Source: an uncultured Prevotella sp.
GTDB lineage: Bacteria > Bacteroidota > Bacteroidia > Bacteroidales > Bacteroidaceae
Reading direction: 5' to 3'
Assembly (NCBI GenBank): GCA_900318855.1
Contig: ONMG01000010.1
Coordinates: 1-21,086 of the forward strand
DNA: 21,086 bases
Shown here piece after piece: positions 7,623 through 15,211 of the stretch. A program made the position numbers and the translations under genes. Under the pieces are notes generated by a model, which was not told where the DNA came from, made no database searches, and saw only the letters and a program-made list of their open reading frames with translations. Numbering within the stretch: the first letter of the stretch is position 1; every line of letters starts with the position of its first letter.

Positions 7623-9096
7623 TAAGTTATATGGCAATCTGATATTCGAGTTGTCGCATGAAGGACGCGTGGGCTACAGTCTGCCTGCCAATGAATTCGG
7701 TCATCATGAGCTGCTTGCCGGAGCCTCACGCAAGGAGGATGCGGCACTGCCCGAATGCGACGAGATGACAGTAGTCAGACATTATACGAATCTGAGCGGC
7801 AACAACTTCGGTGTCGACAACGGCTTCTATCCCTTAGGCTCATGCACAATGAAGTACAATCCGCCCATCAACGAGGAGGCAGCCGCACACCATAACTTCA
7901 CCGACCTGCACCCTTTGCAGCCTGAGGATAGCGTCCAAGGAGCGCTCGAAGCGGAATACCGGCTGCAGCAGATGTTGGCGGAGATAACCGGACTCCGTGA
8001 CTTCACACTCAATCCCTGTGCCGGCGCTCACGGTGAGCTGACAGGTCTGATGATAATCCGAAGCTACCATCAGAGCCGCCACGACGACAAGCGCGTCAAG
8101 GTGATTGTACCCGACTCGGCTCACGGCACAAACCCTGCTTCAGCTGCTGTTTGCGGTCTTGAAGTCGTGGAGGTGAAGAGCACGCCGGAGGGTCTCGTCG
8201 ATGTGGCCGACCTCAAGCCTTTGCTCGGCGACGATGTGGCTGCCATGATGATGACCAATCCCAACACGCTTGGACTCTTCGAAAAGGAGATTCCCGAGAT
8301 AGCACAGCTGGTGCACGAATGCGGCGGACTGATGTACTACGACGGAGCCAATCTGAACCCCATGCTCGGTAAGGCTCGCCCTGGCGACATGGGATTCGAC
8401 GTGATGCACCTCAACCTCCACAAGACCTTCTCGACGCCACATGGCGGAGGGGGTCCCGGCGATGGCCCTGTGGGTGTGAGAGCCGGGCTGGAGCAATTCC
8501 TGCCACGTCCACACGTAACGAAGACAGCCGAGGGGACATTCACTGTGCTGCACGACCGCCAGCTCCCAACACTCGACGTACCCACCTCCGTGGGAGCCTT
8601 CTTAGGCAACTTTGCCGTAGTGATGCGTGCGCTGTGCTATATCCTCACTTTAGGCAAGGAGAACATCAGTATGGTGGGCCCACTTGCCACACTGAGTGCC
8701 AACTACATAAAGGAATGTCTGAAGGACGAATACGAACTGCCCATAGAGGGACTGTGCAAGCATGAGTTCGTGTTCAACGGACTGAAGGACAAGTCGACAG
8801 GCGTCACCACCATGGACGTGGCAAAGCGGCTCCTTGACTTTGGCTATCATGCACCCACCATCTACTTCCCGCTCCTCTTCCATGAAGCCATGATGATAGA
8901 GCCCACGGAGAACGAAAGCAAGGACACCATAGACGGATTCATCCAAGTGATGCATCAGATAGCTAAAGAAGCACGTGAGACTCCCGAACTGGTGAAGACC
9001 GCCCCTCACAGCACACCGGTGAAGCGAGTAAACGATGTGCTGGCCGCCAAGCATCCTATCCTGACTTATCGACAGCTTATCCATGACAACGACTGA
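7615..9096 (+). CDS. gcvPB: Glycine dehydrogenase (decarboxylating) subunit 2, P protein beta
   Basis: This 493-residue PLP subunit corresponds to the C-terminal half of single-chain GcvP. The PLP lysine is Lys270 in MHLNLHKTFSTPHGGGGPG, preceded by YYDGANLNPMLG, and the substrate-pocket block GSCTMKYNP is at about 75-83. The catalytic lysine and glycine-rich loop are intact. It is 8 nt overlapped by gcvPA at its start and overlaps lpdA by 14 nt at its end, so the three genes are tightly coupled. The split P protein is the two-subunit type known from Thermus, Bacillus and other bacteria; other bacteria have a fused chain of about 950 residues. Confidence 0.98.
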   Translation: MNNKLYGNLIFELSHEGRVGYSLPANEFGHHELLAGASRKEDAALPECDEMTVVRHYTNLSGNNFGVDNGFYPLGSCTMKYNPPINEEAAAHHNFTDLHPLQPEDSVQGALEAEYRLQQMLAEITGLRDFTLNPCAGAHGELTGLMIIRSYHQSRHDDKRVKVIVPDSAHGTNPASAAVCGLEVVEVKSTPEGLVDVADLKPLLGDDVAAMMMTNPNTLGLFEKEIPEIAQLVHECGGLMYYDGANLNPMLGKARPGDMGFDVMHLNLHKTFSTPHGGGGPGDGPVGVRAGLEQFLPRPHVTKTAEGTFTVLHDRQLPTLDVPTSVGAFLGNFAVVMRALCYILTLGKENISMVGPLATLSANYIKECLKDEYELPIEGLCKHEFVFNGLKDKSTGVTTMDVAKRLLDFGYHAPTIYFPLLFHEAMMIEPTENESKDTIDGFIQVMHQIAKEARETPELVKTAPHSTPVKRVNDVLAAKHPILTYRQLIHDND

Positions 9097-10417
9097 TCTT
9101 ATCATCATTGGTGCCGGTCCCGGTGGCTATAAAGCCGCTGGATATGCTGCCGGCAAAGGGCTGAGTGTCATCATCTTCGAAGCCGATGAGGCCGGAGGCA
9201 CCTGCCTGAACAGAGGCTGCATCCCGACCAAGGCTTACTGCCACGTGGCCGACACCATCTTGGATTTGAAGTCGACAGAAGAGCTTGAGGTTCACCTCAA
9301 GCTGGACTTCAAGAAGATGCACGACCATAAAGACGACATCGTGGCCCAGCTTCGCCAGCAAGTGGAAATGCTGATGCAGCAACCCGGGATTACACTCGTT
9401 AAGGGTAAGGCAACTTTCAAGGATTCGAAAACGGTGACTTGCAACGGCGAAGCTTACCAAGCCAGCAACATCATCATCGCCACAGGCTCGAGTCCCAAGA
9501 TGCCCCCCATCGAAGGTATCGCCGACCCCTGTGTGGTCGACTCCACGGCTCTGCTGGCTATGGACTCGCTGCCCAAGCGCCTCATAATAGTGGGTGCCGG
9601 TGTCATTGGCATGGAGCTGGCTTCCGCCTTCAGTACCTTCGGCTCCGAAGTCACCGTGATAGAATTCCTGAAAGAATGTCTGCCGCCTGTCGACAGCGAG
9701 GTTGCCAAGCGCCTCCGTCGCCAGATGGAAAAGCAAGGGGTGAAATTCTTCTTGCAGTCGGGGGTGAAGTCCATCCATTCCGGAACAGTGAGCTTCGACC
9801 AAAAAGGTAAAGAAAAGACCGTGGAAGGCGACATCGTGCTGGTGGCAACGGGCCGCCAAGCCAATACCGATGGACTCAACCTCGAAACAGCCGGCGTTGA
9901 ATACAGCAGGAAAGGTATCACCGTGGACGACAACCTGCTCACCAGCCGACCGCATATCTATGCCATCGGCGATGTCAACGGCCGGCAAATGCTGGCTCAT
10001 GCAGCTGAATTCCAGGCCAAACGGGCGGTGGACCATCTTCTTGGTCTGGCCGACAACATCCGGCTCAGCATCATGCCGTCGGCTGTCTTCACCCATCCTG
10101 AGGTGGCGGGCGTGGGACTGACCGAGGATGAATGCAAGGTCCAGGGACTGAACTACGAATGCAGGAAAGCGCTCTACAGAGCCAACGGCAAGGCCATGAG
10201 CATGAATGCCACAGAGGGACTGCTGAAACTCATCGTATCGAAGGACGACGAAAGACTGCCCATCATAGGCTGCCACGCCATGGGTGCTCATGCCGCCGAC
10301 CTGATTCAGGAAGCCACAGTGTGGATGAACTCTGATATACCCTTCGCTACAAGGCTCCGCGACATCGTGCACATCCACCCCACACTCTCTGAAATACTCC
10401 TCGGAGCGGCTGAGTAG
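9083..10417 (+). CDS. lpdA: Dihydrolipoyl dehydrogenase (L protein, E3)
   Basis: This 444-residue flavoprotein reoxidises dihydrolipoyl-GcvH and reduces NAD+. It shows the FAD Rossmann motif GAGPGGYKAAGYAA (from residue 10), the redox pair Cys41/Cys46 in GGTCLNRGCIPTK, the NAD-binding GAGVIGMELASAF, the second FAD motif HIYAIGDVNG and the C-terminal active-site His432/Glu437 in HIHPTLSEIL. All catalytic residues are present. Its start lies inside the end of gcvPB (14-nt overlap), so it is translated as part of the gcv operon and is probably the E3 for glycine cleavage, though it may serve other lipoyl complexes as well. A terminator-like structure follows 25 nt after the stop. Confidence 0.97.
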   Translation: MTTTDLIIIGAGPGGYKAAGYAAGKGLSVIIFEADEAGGTCLNRGCIPTKAYCHVADTILDLKSTEELEVHLKLDFKKMHDHKDDIVAQLRQQVEMLMQQPGITLVKGKATFKDSKTVTCNGEAYQASNIIIATGSSPKMPPIEGIADPCVVDSTALLAMDSLPKRLIIVGAGVIGMELASAFSTFGSEVTVIEFLKECLPPVDSEVAKRLRRQMEKQGVKFFLQSGVKSIHSGTVSFDQKGKEKTVEGDIVLVATGRQANTDGLNLETAGVEYSRKGITVDDNLLTSRPHIYAIGDVNGRQMLAHAAEFQAKRAVDHLLGLADNIRLSIMPSAVFTHPEVAGVGLTEDECKVQGLNYECRKALYRANGKAMSMNATEGLLKLIVSKDDERLPIIGCHAMGAHAADLIQEATVWMNSDIPFATRLRDIVHIHPTLSEILLGAAE

Positions 10418-10442
10418 GAACCGAAGACCGTTCGCACGCAAA

Positions 10443-10531
10443 GAGCAACAGCTGATGTCACTCACCGAGCCTGATAGTGTTCTTCACCGGAAAGGCTCGC
10501 TGATAGAGGATATTGGCTGTTGCGCTTTTTT
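10443..10531 (+). terminator. Two-tier Rho-independent terminator candidate of the gcv operon
   Basis: A perfect 8-bp outer stem GCAACAGC (10445-10452)/GCTGTTGC (10516-10523) encloses a second perfect 6-bp stem CGAGCC (10466-10471)/GGCTCG (10494-10499). The outer stem is followed by GC and six T residues (10526-10531), as in an intrinsic terminator. Outside the mismatch, AAAG/CTTT can extend the stem. The loop is long for a classic terminator, so efficiency is uncertain, but it sits correctly after lpdA. Confidence 0.6.
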
Positions 10532-10751
10532 GTTCCACTTTCTATCATCCACTTGCTACCCATAATGAGAATTCGACCGGGAATGGCAAACTGCGGTCAT
10601 CAACGAAAATTCCGCGACCCAGGGTGCTCCGGCACAAGCGAAACCGAGCACAACCACAGGCATAAGCACACGGTTCAGACTATCATTTTTACCACTGTAA
10701 GCGTTCATATTTACTACTTTTATCATTAAAAAAACACAAACACAATCGAAA

Positions 10752-10773
10752 AACAGCAAAGCCGTTGGCTGTT
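10752..10773. promoter_or_regulatory. Inverted repeat over the nhaD -33 element, possible operator
   Basis: AACAGC (10752-10757) and GCTGTT (10768-10773) are perfect 6-bp half sites separated by 10 bp, with a nested AGCC-GTT-GGCT palindrome (10760-10770). The repeat covers the TTG that I assign as the -33 element, where a dimeric regulator would block polymerase. No regulator gene is nearby, so this is inference from position and symmetry only. Confidence 0.35.
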
Positions 10774-10795
10774 ACGTCAGAATTTAGTATTTTTG
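10765..10795 (+). promoter_or_regulatory. Bacteroidetes-type promoter of nhaD
   Basis: A -7 element TATTTTTG (10788-10795) matches TAnnTTTG and lies 20 nt downstream of a TTG (10765-10767) in the -33 position. The predicted transcript would start about 12-15 nt before the ATG at 10816. An in-frame TTG codon at 10765 is the -33 element itself and not a start codon. Confidence 0.75.
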
Positions 10796-10815
10796 CCGTA
10801 ATAAATCGAACTATT

Positions 10816-12192
10816 ATGACAGTCATCATCTTGACAGTATTCCTCTTGGCCTACATCCTCATAGCTACAGGAAAGTGGACCAAAGTCAATAAGGCTGCCG
10901 TAGCGATTTTCGCCGGTACCCTGTGTTGGGTGCTTTATATTAGTTATGGTACTGACTTCGTGACGAGTCAGCATCAGACAGAGTTTCTCAGTTTCTTAGG
11001 CTCGGCCAGACCGGATGCCGTGAACGTGAAAGAGTTCATCGCCAACAATATTTTCCTCAAATATGTAGGGCGTGCAGCTGAGGTAGTATTGTTTCTGCTG
11101 GCTACCATGACCATTGTGGAGATACTCGACAATAATGGTTGTTTCGACTTCATCTCCCAGCTTCTAAAAACACGCCACAGCCAGCGCATGCTTTGGACCC
11201 TCGGCACCGTGACCTTCATCATCTCGGCCAATCTCGACAACCTGAGCACCACTGTGATGATGCTCACCATCATGCACAAGATCATTCCCAGTCGCCGCCA
11301 GCGCATGATTTATGGCGCAGCCGTGGTGCTTGCCGCCACCTGCGGCGGGGCACTGACCGTGATTGGCGACCCCACAGGACTCGTGCTTTGGAATATGGGC
11401 GCTGTGACAGCCAGCAACTTGTCAATGTCGCTGGCACTGCCCTGTCTGATAGCCTGGGGAGTTCCCACATGGCTTCTCGGCAGAGCACTCCCGGAGCACG
11501 TCGACACAGAGTGGATTAGTCTTCCCTACCGTGGCGACGACACCAATCTGAACGTGTGGCAGCGCATCGTGATGCTCCTCGTGGGCATCGGTGGACTGTG
11601 GTTCATCCCCTCTTTTCACAACATCACCAAGCTAAGTCCCTTCTTAGGAGCCCTCTGCGTGCTGTCGGTGCTGTGGATCGTCAACGAGATATTCAATCGC
11701 AAGCTCCTCAATGCCGAACGCAGTATCCTGCGGCGCATGCCGCTCATGATGAAGTATGGCACGGTAAAACTCATGCTCTTCGTCATAGGTATCATGCTGC
11801 TTGCCGGCGTGCTCACAGAGACAGGCATCATTGGGCAGTTCACGGCCTGGGTGGGCTTCCAGGAACATAGCGCTTGGCTTGTAGGAGGCATCGCCGGAGT
11901 CACCAGCTCAGTGCTCGACAGCTTTGCCTCAGCCATGAGCTTCATCTCGCTGCATCCCGTCGATGCCACGACCACGGGCACCGTCGACGCCTTTGCTTGC
12001 GACGGCTGGTTTTGGAAAATCATCGCCTATACTACAGGGGTGGGCAGCAACATCCTCGCACTGGGTTCGATGAGCGGGTTGGCCTATTTAAGATTGGAAC
12101 GTGTACATATAGGATGGTACTTCCGCAACGTCGGCTGGAAGGCCCTGGTGGGCATCGCCGCCGGCTACGGCATACTCTATTTCACTATATAA
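10816..12192 (+). CDS. nhaD: NhaD-family sodium:proton antiporter
   Basis: This 458-residue inner-membrane protein has roughly 11-13 hydrophobic segments and belongs to the NhaD branch of the ion transporter superfamily. It exchanges cytoplasmic Na+ (or Li+) for protons. Diagnostic blocks are AAEVVLFLLATMTIVEILD (88-105), ISANLDNLSTTVMMLTI (136-152, with Asp141 and the DNLST motif), GGALTVIGDPTGLVLWNMG (177-195, GDPT motif) and the C-terminal GVGSNILALGSMSGLAYL. These acidic and polar residues are where ion binding is placed in characterised NhaD proteins. The chosen ATG 10816 follows directly on a promoter; the longer TTG frame is excluded by it. pfkA follows after 45 nt and may be cotranscribed. 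The substrate is inferred from family membership. Confidence 0.9.
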   Translation: MTVIILTVFLLAYILIATGKWTKVNKAAVAIFAGTLCWVLYISYGTDFVTSQHQTEFLSFLGSARPDAVNVKEFIANNIFLKYVGRAAEVVLFLLATMTIVEILDNNGCFDFISQLLKTRHSQRMLWTLGTVTFIISANLDNLSTTVMMLTIMHKIIPSRRQRMIYGAAVVLAATCGGALTVIGDPTGLVLWNMGAVTASNLSMSLALPCLIAWGVPTWLLGRALPEHVDTEWISLPYRGDDTNLNVWQRIVMLLVGIGGLWFIPSFHNITKLSPFLGALCVLSVLWIVNEIFNRKLLNAERSILRRMPLMMKYGTVKLMLFVIGIMLLAGVLTETGIIGQFTAWVGFQEHSAWLVGGIAGVTSSVLDSFASAMSFISLHPVDATTTGTVDAFACDGWFWKIIAYTTGVGSNILALGSMSGLAYLRLERVHIGWYFRNVGWKALVGIAAGYGILYFTI

Positions 12193-12237
12193 CAGAGCTT
12201 TGATATTAATATTCTAAAGTATTAGATAAATAATAAT

Positions 12238-13215
12238 ATGGGTAAGATTAAGACGATTGGCGTGCTCACATCGGGCGGTGACGCTCCGGGCATGAACGCC
12301 GCCATCAGGGCGGTGACAAGAGCTGGTATCTGCAACGGATTCAACATAAAGGCGATATACCGTGGATACGACGGCCTTATCAACGACGAGGTCAAAGACT
12401 TTACCACTGAGAATGTAAGTGGCATCATCATGCAGGGTGGCACTATCTTGAAGACAGCCCGCTCCAAGGAGTTTATGACCCCGGAAGGCCGACAGAAAGC
12501 ACATGAGACAATGGTCAAGGAGGGCATCGACGCCTTGGTGGTCATCGGCGGCAACGGTTCGCTGACCGGCGCCCGAGAATTTGCAGAGATGTTCGACTGC
12601 TGCTGCATCGGACTGCCTGGAACCATTGACAACGACCTCTACGGCACCGACTCCACAATTGGCTACGACACCACACTGAACACCATCGTGGAATGCGTTG
12701 ACCGCATCCGCGACACGGCGCAAAGCCATGAACGCATCTTCTTTGTTGAGGTGATGGGACGCGACGCCGGCTTCCTTGCTCAGAACAGTGCCATCGCATC
12801 GGGTGCCGAGGCAGCTATCATCCCCGAAGACTCCACCGACGTCGACCAGCTGGCACAGTTCATGGAACGCGGAATCCGTAAGTCAAAGCGTAGCTGCATC
12901 GTCATCGTGTCGGAGAGTCCCAAGTGCGGTGCTCTCTACTATGCCGACCGCGTGAGGAAGGAGTTTCCACAGTACGACGTCCGTGTGTCCATCCTCGGCC
13001 ATCTGCAGCGTGGCGGCCGTCCGTCGGCACACGACCGTATCCTGGCGTCGCGCACGGGTGTGGGCGCCATAGAAGCCATCATGCAGGGACAGCGCAACGT
13101 GATGATTGGTGTACACAACAACGAAGTGGTCTACGTGCCGCTGAGCGAGGCCATCCGCAGTGATAAGCCATTTGACAAAAAGCTGATAAATGTGCTTGAT
13201 GAACTAAGCATTTAA
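12238..13215 (+). CDS. pfkA: ATP-dependent 6-phosphofructokinase
   Basis: This 325-residue glycolytic enzyme phosphorylates fructose 6-phosphate. It has GVLTSGGDAPGMNAAIRAV (8-26), TARSKEF (73-79), LPGTIDNDLYGTD (126-138, catalytic base Asp131), VEVMGRDAGFLA and the C-terminal GHLQRGG block. Gly107 and Gly128 occupy the positions that distinguish ATP-dependent from pyrophosphate-dependent enzymes, so ATP is the likely donor. An oddity is Asn106 in VVIGGNGSL, where the Escherichia coli enzyme has Asp103 in GGDGS, a residue involved in Mg-ATP binding. The length is typical of bacterial PfkA. The ATG follows 45 nt of A/T-rich spacer after nhaD with no Shine-Dalgarno sequence and no clear own promoter, so it may depend on the nhaD transcript. 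Confidence 0.95.
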   Translation: MGKIKTIGVLTSGGDAPGMNAAIRAVTRAGICNGFNIKAIYRGYDGLINDEVKDFTTENVSGIIMQGGTILKTARSKEFMTPEGRQKAHETMVKEGIDALVVIGGNGSLTGAREFAEMFDCCCIGLPGTIDNDLYGTDSTIGYDTTLNTIVECVDRIRDTAQSHERIFFVEVMGRDAGFLAQNSAIASGAEAAIIPEDSTDVDQLAQFMERGIRKSKRSCIVIVSESPKCGALYYADRVRKEFPQYDVRVSILGHLQRGGRPSAHDRILASRTGVGAIEAIMQGQRNVMIGVHNNEVVYVPLSEAIRSDKPFDKKLINVLDELSI

Positions 13216-13289
13216 CCTCCTCTATGTTCAAATTCGCCCTATTTAGAACTTATTAATAGAATAGGTGAACGTCAGAGAAGAGAAATAGC

Positions 13290-13297
13290 TATATTTG
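13290..13297 (+). promoter_or_regulatory. Candidate -7 element of the ATP synthase operon promoter
   Basis: TATATTTG matches the -7 consensus exactly and ends 45 nt before the atpD ATG. The expected -33 position (about 13265-13268) reads GGTGA and lacks a TTG, so this promoter is weaker by sequence than those of lplA and nhaD. An AT-rich inverted repeat, CCTATT (13238-13243)/AATAGG (13260-13265), lies immediately upstream and could be a weak pfkA terminator or a regulatory site. Confidence 0.5.
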
Positions 13298-13342
13298 CGG
13301 TCTGAAAGAAAATCAATATTAAACTATTAAAAAGAATATCTT

Positions 13343-14869
13343 ATGTCACAAATCAATGGACGCATATCCCAGATTATCGGTCCTGTGATTGATGTCTACT
13401 TCGACACCCAAGGACAGGATCCGGAGAAAGTGCTCCCAAAAATTTATGAGGCATTAAAGGTTAAACGCCCTGACGGGCGCGACCTCATCATTGAGGTGCA
13501 GCAACACATTGGTGAGGACACCGTGCGATGCGTGGCTATGGACAATACCGACGGATTGCAGCGCGACCTTGAAGTGATACCCACAGGCAGCCCTATCACC
13601 ATGCCTTTCGGTGAACAAATCAAAGGCCGAATGATGAACGTCACCGGCCAGCCTATCGATGGAATGAAGCCCCTCGACATGACGGGCGCTTATCCTATCC
13701 ACCGCGAGGCCCCGAAGTTCGACGAGCTGTCCACACACAAGGAGATGCTTGCCACGGGCATCAAGGTCATCGACCTGCTCGAGCCCTATATGAAGGGTGG
13801 CAAGATTGGACTTTTCGGCGGAGCCGGAGTAGGAAAGACGGTGCTCATCATGGAGCTCATCAACAATATCGCCAAAGGCCATTCCGGCTACTCCGTGTTC
13901 GCCGGTGTCGGCGAGCGCACGCGTGAAGGCAACGACCTTATCCGCGATATGCTCGACGCAGGCGTTATCCGCTACGGAGAGAAATTCCGCAAGGCCATGG
14001 ACGAGGGAAAATGGGACCTTTCCCTGGTCGACCCTGAAGAACTGAAGAAGAGCCAGGCCACCCTTGTCTACGGACAGATGAACGAGCCGCCCGGCGCACG
14101 TGCATCAGTGGCCCTCTCCGGACTGACCGTAGCCGAGGAGTTCCGCGACCATGGTGGCAAGAACGGTGAGCCCGCCGATATCATGTTCTTCATCGACAAC
14201 ATCTTCCGATTCACCCAGGCTGGCTCCGAGGTGTCGGCACTGCTTGGACGTATGCCTTCGGCTGTGGGCTATCAGCCCACGCTGGCCTCCGAGATGGGTG
14301 CCATGCAGGAAAGAATCACTTCAACGAAGAAGGGTTCTATCACCTCTGTTCAGGCTGTTTACGTCCCCGCTGACGACCTCACCGACCCGGCACCTGCCAC
14401 CACCTTCACCCACTTGGATGCTACCACGGTGCTCAACCGAAAGATTACCGAGCTCGGAATCTATCCCGCCGTTGATCCTTTGGCCAGCACGAGCCGTATC
14501 CTTGACCCGCTGATTGTAGGCAAGGAACACTATGAATGCGCACAACGCGTGAAACAGCTGCTCCAGCACTACAACGAGCTTCAGGACATCATTGCCATCC
14601 TGGGTATGGACGAGCTCTCCGACGACGACAAGCTGACTGTAGCCCGCGCCCGTAGAGCACAGCGTTTCCTCTCGCAGCCGTTTGCCGTGGCCGAGCAGTT
14701 CACCGGACTTCCCGGTGTCATGGTGCCCATCGAGGAGACCATCAAGAGCTTCAATGCCATTCTTGATGGCGAAGTCGACGACCTTCCCGAGCAAGCCTTC
14801 CTCAATGTGGGAACCATTGATGATGCCATTGCCAAGGGCAAGAAGCTCATCGAGCAAGCCAAGGGTTGA
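13343..14869 (+). CDS. atpD: F1 ATP synthase beta subunit
   Basis: This 508-residue catalytic subunit carries the Walker A motif GGAGVGKT (159-166), the GERTREGNDL block, VYGQMNEPPGARA, IMFFIDNIFRFTQAGSEVSALLGRMPS and the DELSDDDKL version of the DELSEED lever. It hydrolyses or makes ATP with alpha in the F1 head on the cytoplasmic side. It is longer than the 460-residue Escherichia coli chain mainly because of an insert of about 26 residues between the GNDL block and VYGQMNEPP (around YGEKFRKAMDEGKWDLSLVD), which I recall from other Bacteroidetes beta subunits. It opens the operon, with epsilon next after a 31-nt gap and the Fo genes following, an order seen in this phylum. Confidence 0.99.
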   Translation: MSQINGRISQIIGPVIDVYFDTQGQDPEKVLPKIYEALKVKRPDGRDLIIEVQQHIGEDTVRCVAMDNTDGLQRDLEVIPTGSPITMPFGEQIKGRMMNVTGQPIDGMKPLDMTGAYPIHREAPKFDELSTHKEMLATGIKVIDLLEPYMKGGKIGLFGGAGVGKTVLIMELINNIAKGHSGYSVFAGVGERTREGNDLIRDMLDAGVIRYGEKFRKAMDEGKWDLSLVDPEELKKSQATLVYGQMNEPPGARASVALSGLTVAEEFRDHGGKNGEPADIMFFIDNIFRFTQAGSEVSALLGRMPSAVGYQPTLASEMGAMQERITSTKKGSITSVQAVYVPADDLTDPAPATTFTHLDATTVLNRKITELGIYPAVDPLASTSRILDPLIVGKEHYECAQRVKQLLQHYNELQDIIAILGMDELSDDDKLTVARARRAQRFLSQPFAVAEQFTGLPGVMVPIEETIKSFNAILDGEVDDLPEQAFLNVGTIDDAIAKGKKLIEQAKG

Positions 14870-14900
14870 GCCATAGTACTATCAGTCAATACGATTGCTT

Positions 14901-15140
14901 ATGCTCAATCTAAGAATAATAAGTCCGGAAAAAGTCATCTTCCATGGCGAGGTGGAGAGCGTGCTGGTGCCAGGTACTCTCGGCAGTTTCGAAATACTGA
15001 ACAACCACGCTCCCATCATCTCGACATTGGAACAGGGAAAAGTGGAATATGCCACTAAGGACGGTAAAAAGCAACTTTCAATCGGGGGAGGATTTGTCGA
15101 AGTCAAGAAGAATGAGGTGAATCTCTGCGTGGAATGCTGA
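14901..15140 (+). CDS. atpC: F1 ATP synthase epsilon subunit, short form
   Basis: This 79-residue protein contains only the N-terminal beta-sandwich domain of epsilon (IISPEKVIFHGEVESVLVPG, then a GSFEILNNHAPIISTL block and a GGGFVEVKKNEV end). The C-terminal two-helix domain that inhibits ATP hydrolysis in about 135-residue epsilons is absent. The sandwich is the part that joins gamma to the c ring, so coupling should be kept. I chose ATG 14901 over a TTG two codons upstream. Short epsilons of about 80 residues are, to my knowledge, common in Bacteroidetes, so this is more likely a lineage trait than a truncation; the stop is followed by 71 nt before the next gene with no sign of a continuing helical frame that I could recognise. 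Confidence 0.93.
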   Translation: MLNLRIISPEKVIFHGEVESVLVPGTLGSFEILNNHAPIISTLEQGKVEYATKDGKKQLSIGGGFVEVKKNEVNLCVEC

Positions 15141-15211
15141 AAGGCACCTACAAAAGAGCAACATCCACCCTTCCTCTGAAATAGGTTTTGCAGATTAGAA
15201 GACGGACAGAT

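Larger units (their letters stand above)
10418..10815. other. 398-nt intergenic region between lpdA and nhaD
   Basis: This is the longest non-coding gap between genes in the window. The left third holds the terminator structure of the gcv operon and the right end the nhaD promoter. In between (about 10532-10750) I see no convincing gene, tRNA or known RNA. A short minus-strand frame (10556-10708) would encode 50 residues with a basic start and a hydrophobic stretch resembling an export signal; it is unrecognised and may be chance or the remnant of a lost gene. A small GTGC-TCCG-GCAC hairpin lies near 10627-10638. Confidence 0.6.

Noticed and set aside
9077..10465. 462-codon open frame on the minus strand across lpdA
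   Set aside because: It is the antisense shadow of a textbook E3 gene with no family motifs, explained by strong codon bias.
12199..12230. Possible separate promoter for pfkA
   Set aside because: A TTTG is present at 12199-12202 but the expected -7 position lacks TTTG.
12238..13215. Pyrophosphate-dependent phosphofructokinase
   Set aside because: Gly107 and the PGTIDND motif are those of ATP enzymes; PPi enzymes have Asp and Lys at these places.
15182..15190. Possible internal promoter (TAGGTTTTG) before the 4-TM gene
   Set aside because: The -7 spacing is one base too long and no TTG is found at the -33 position.
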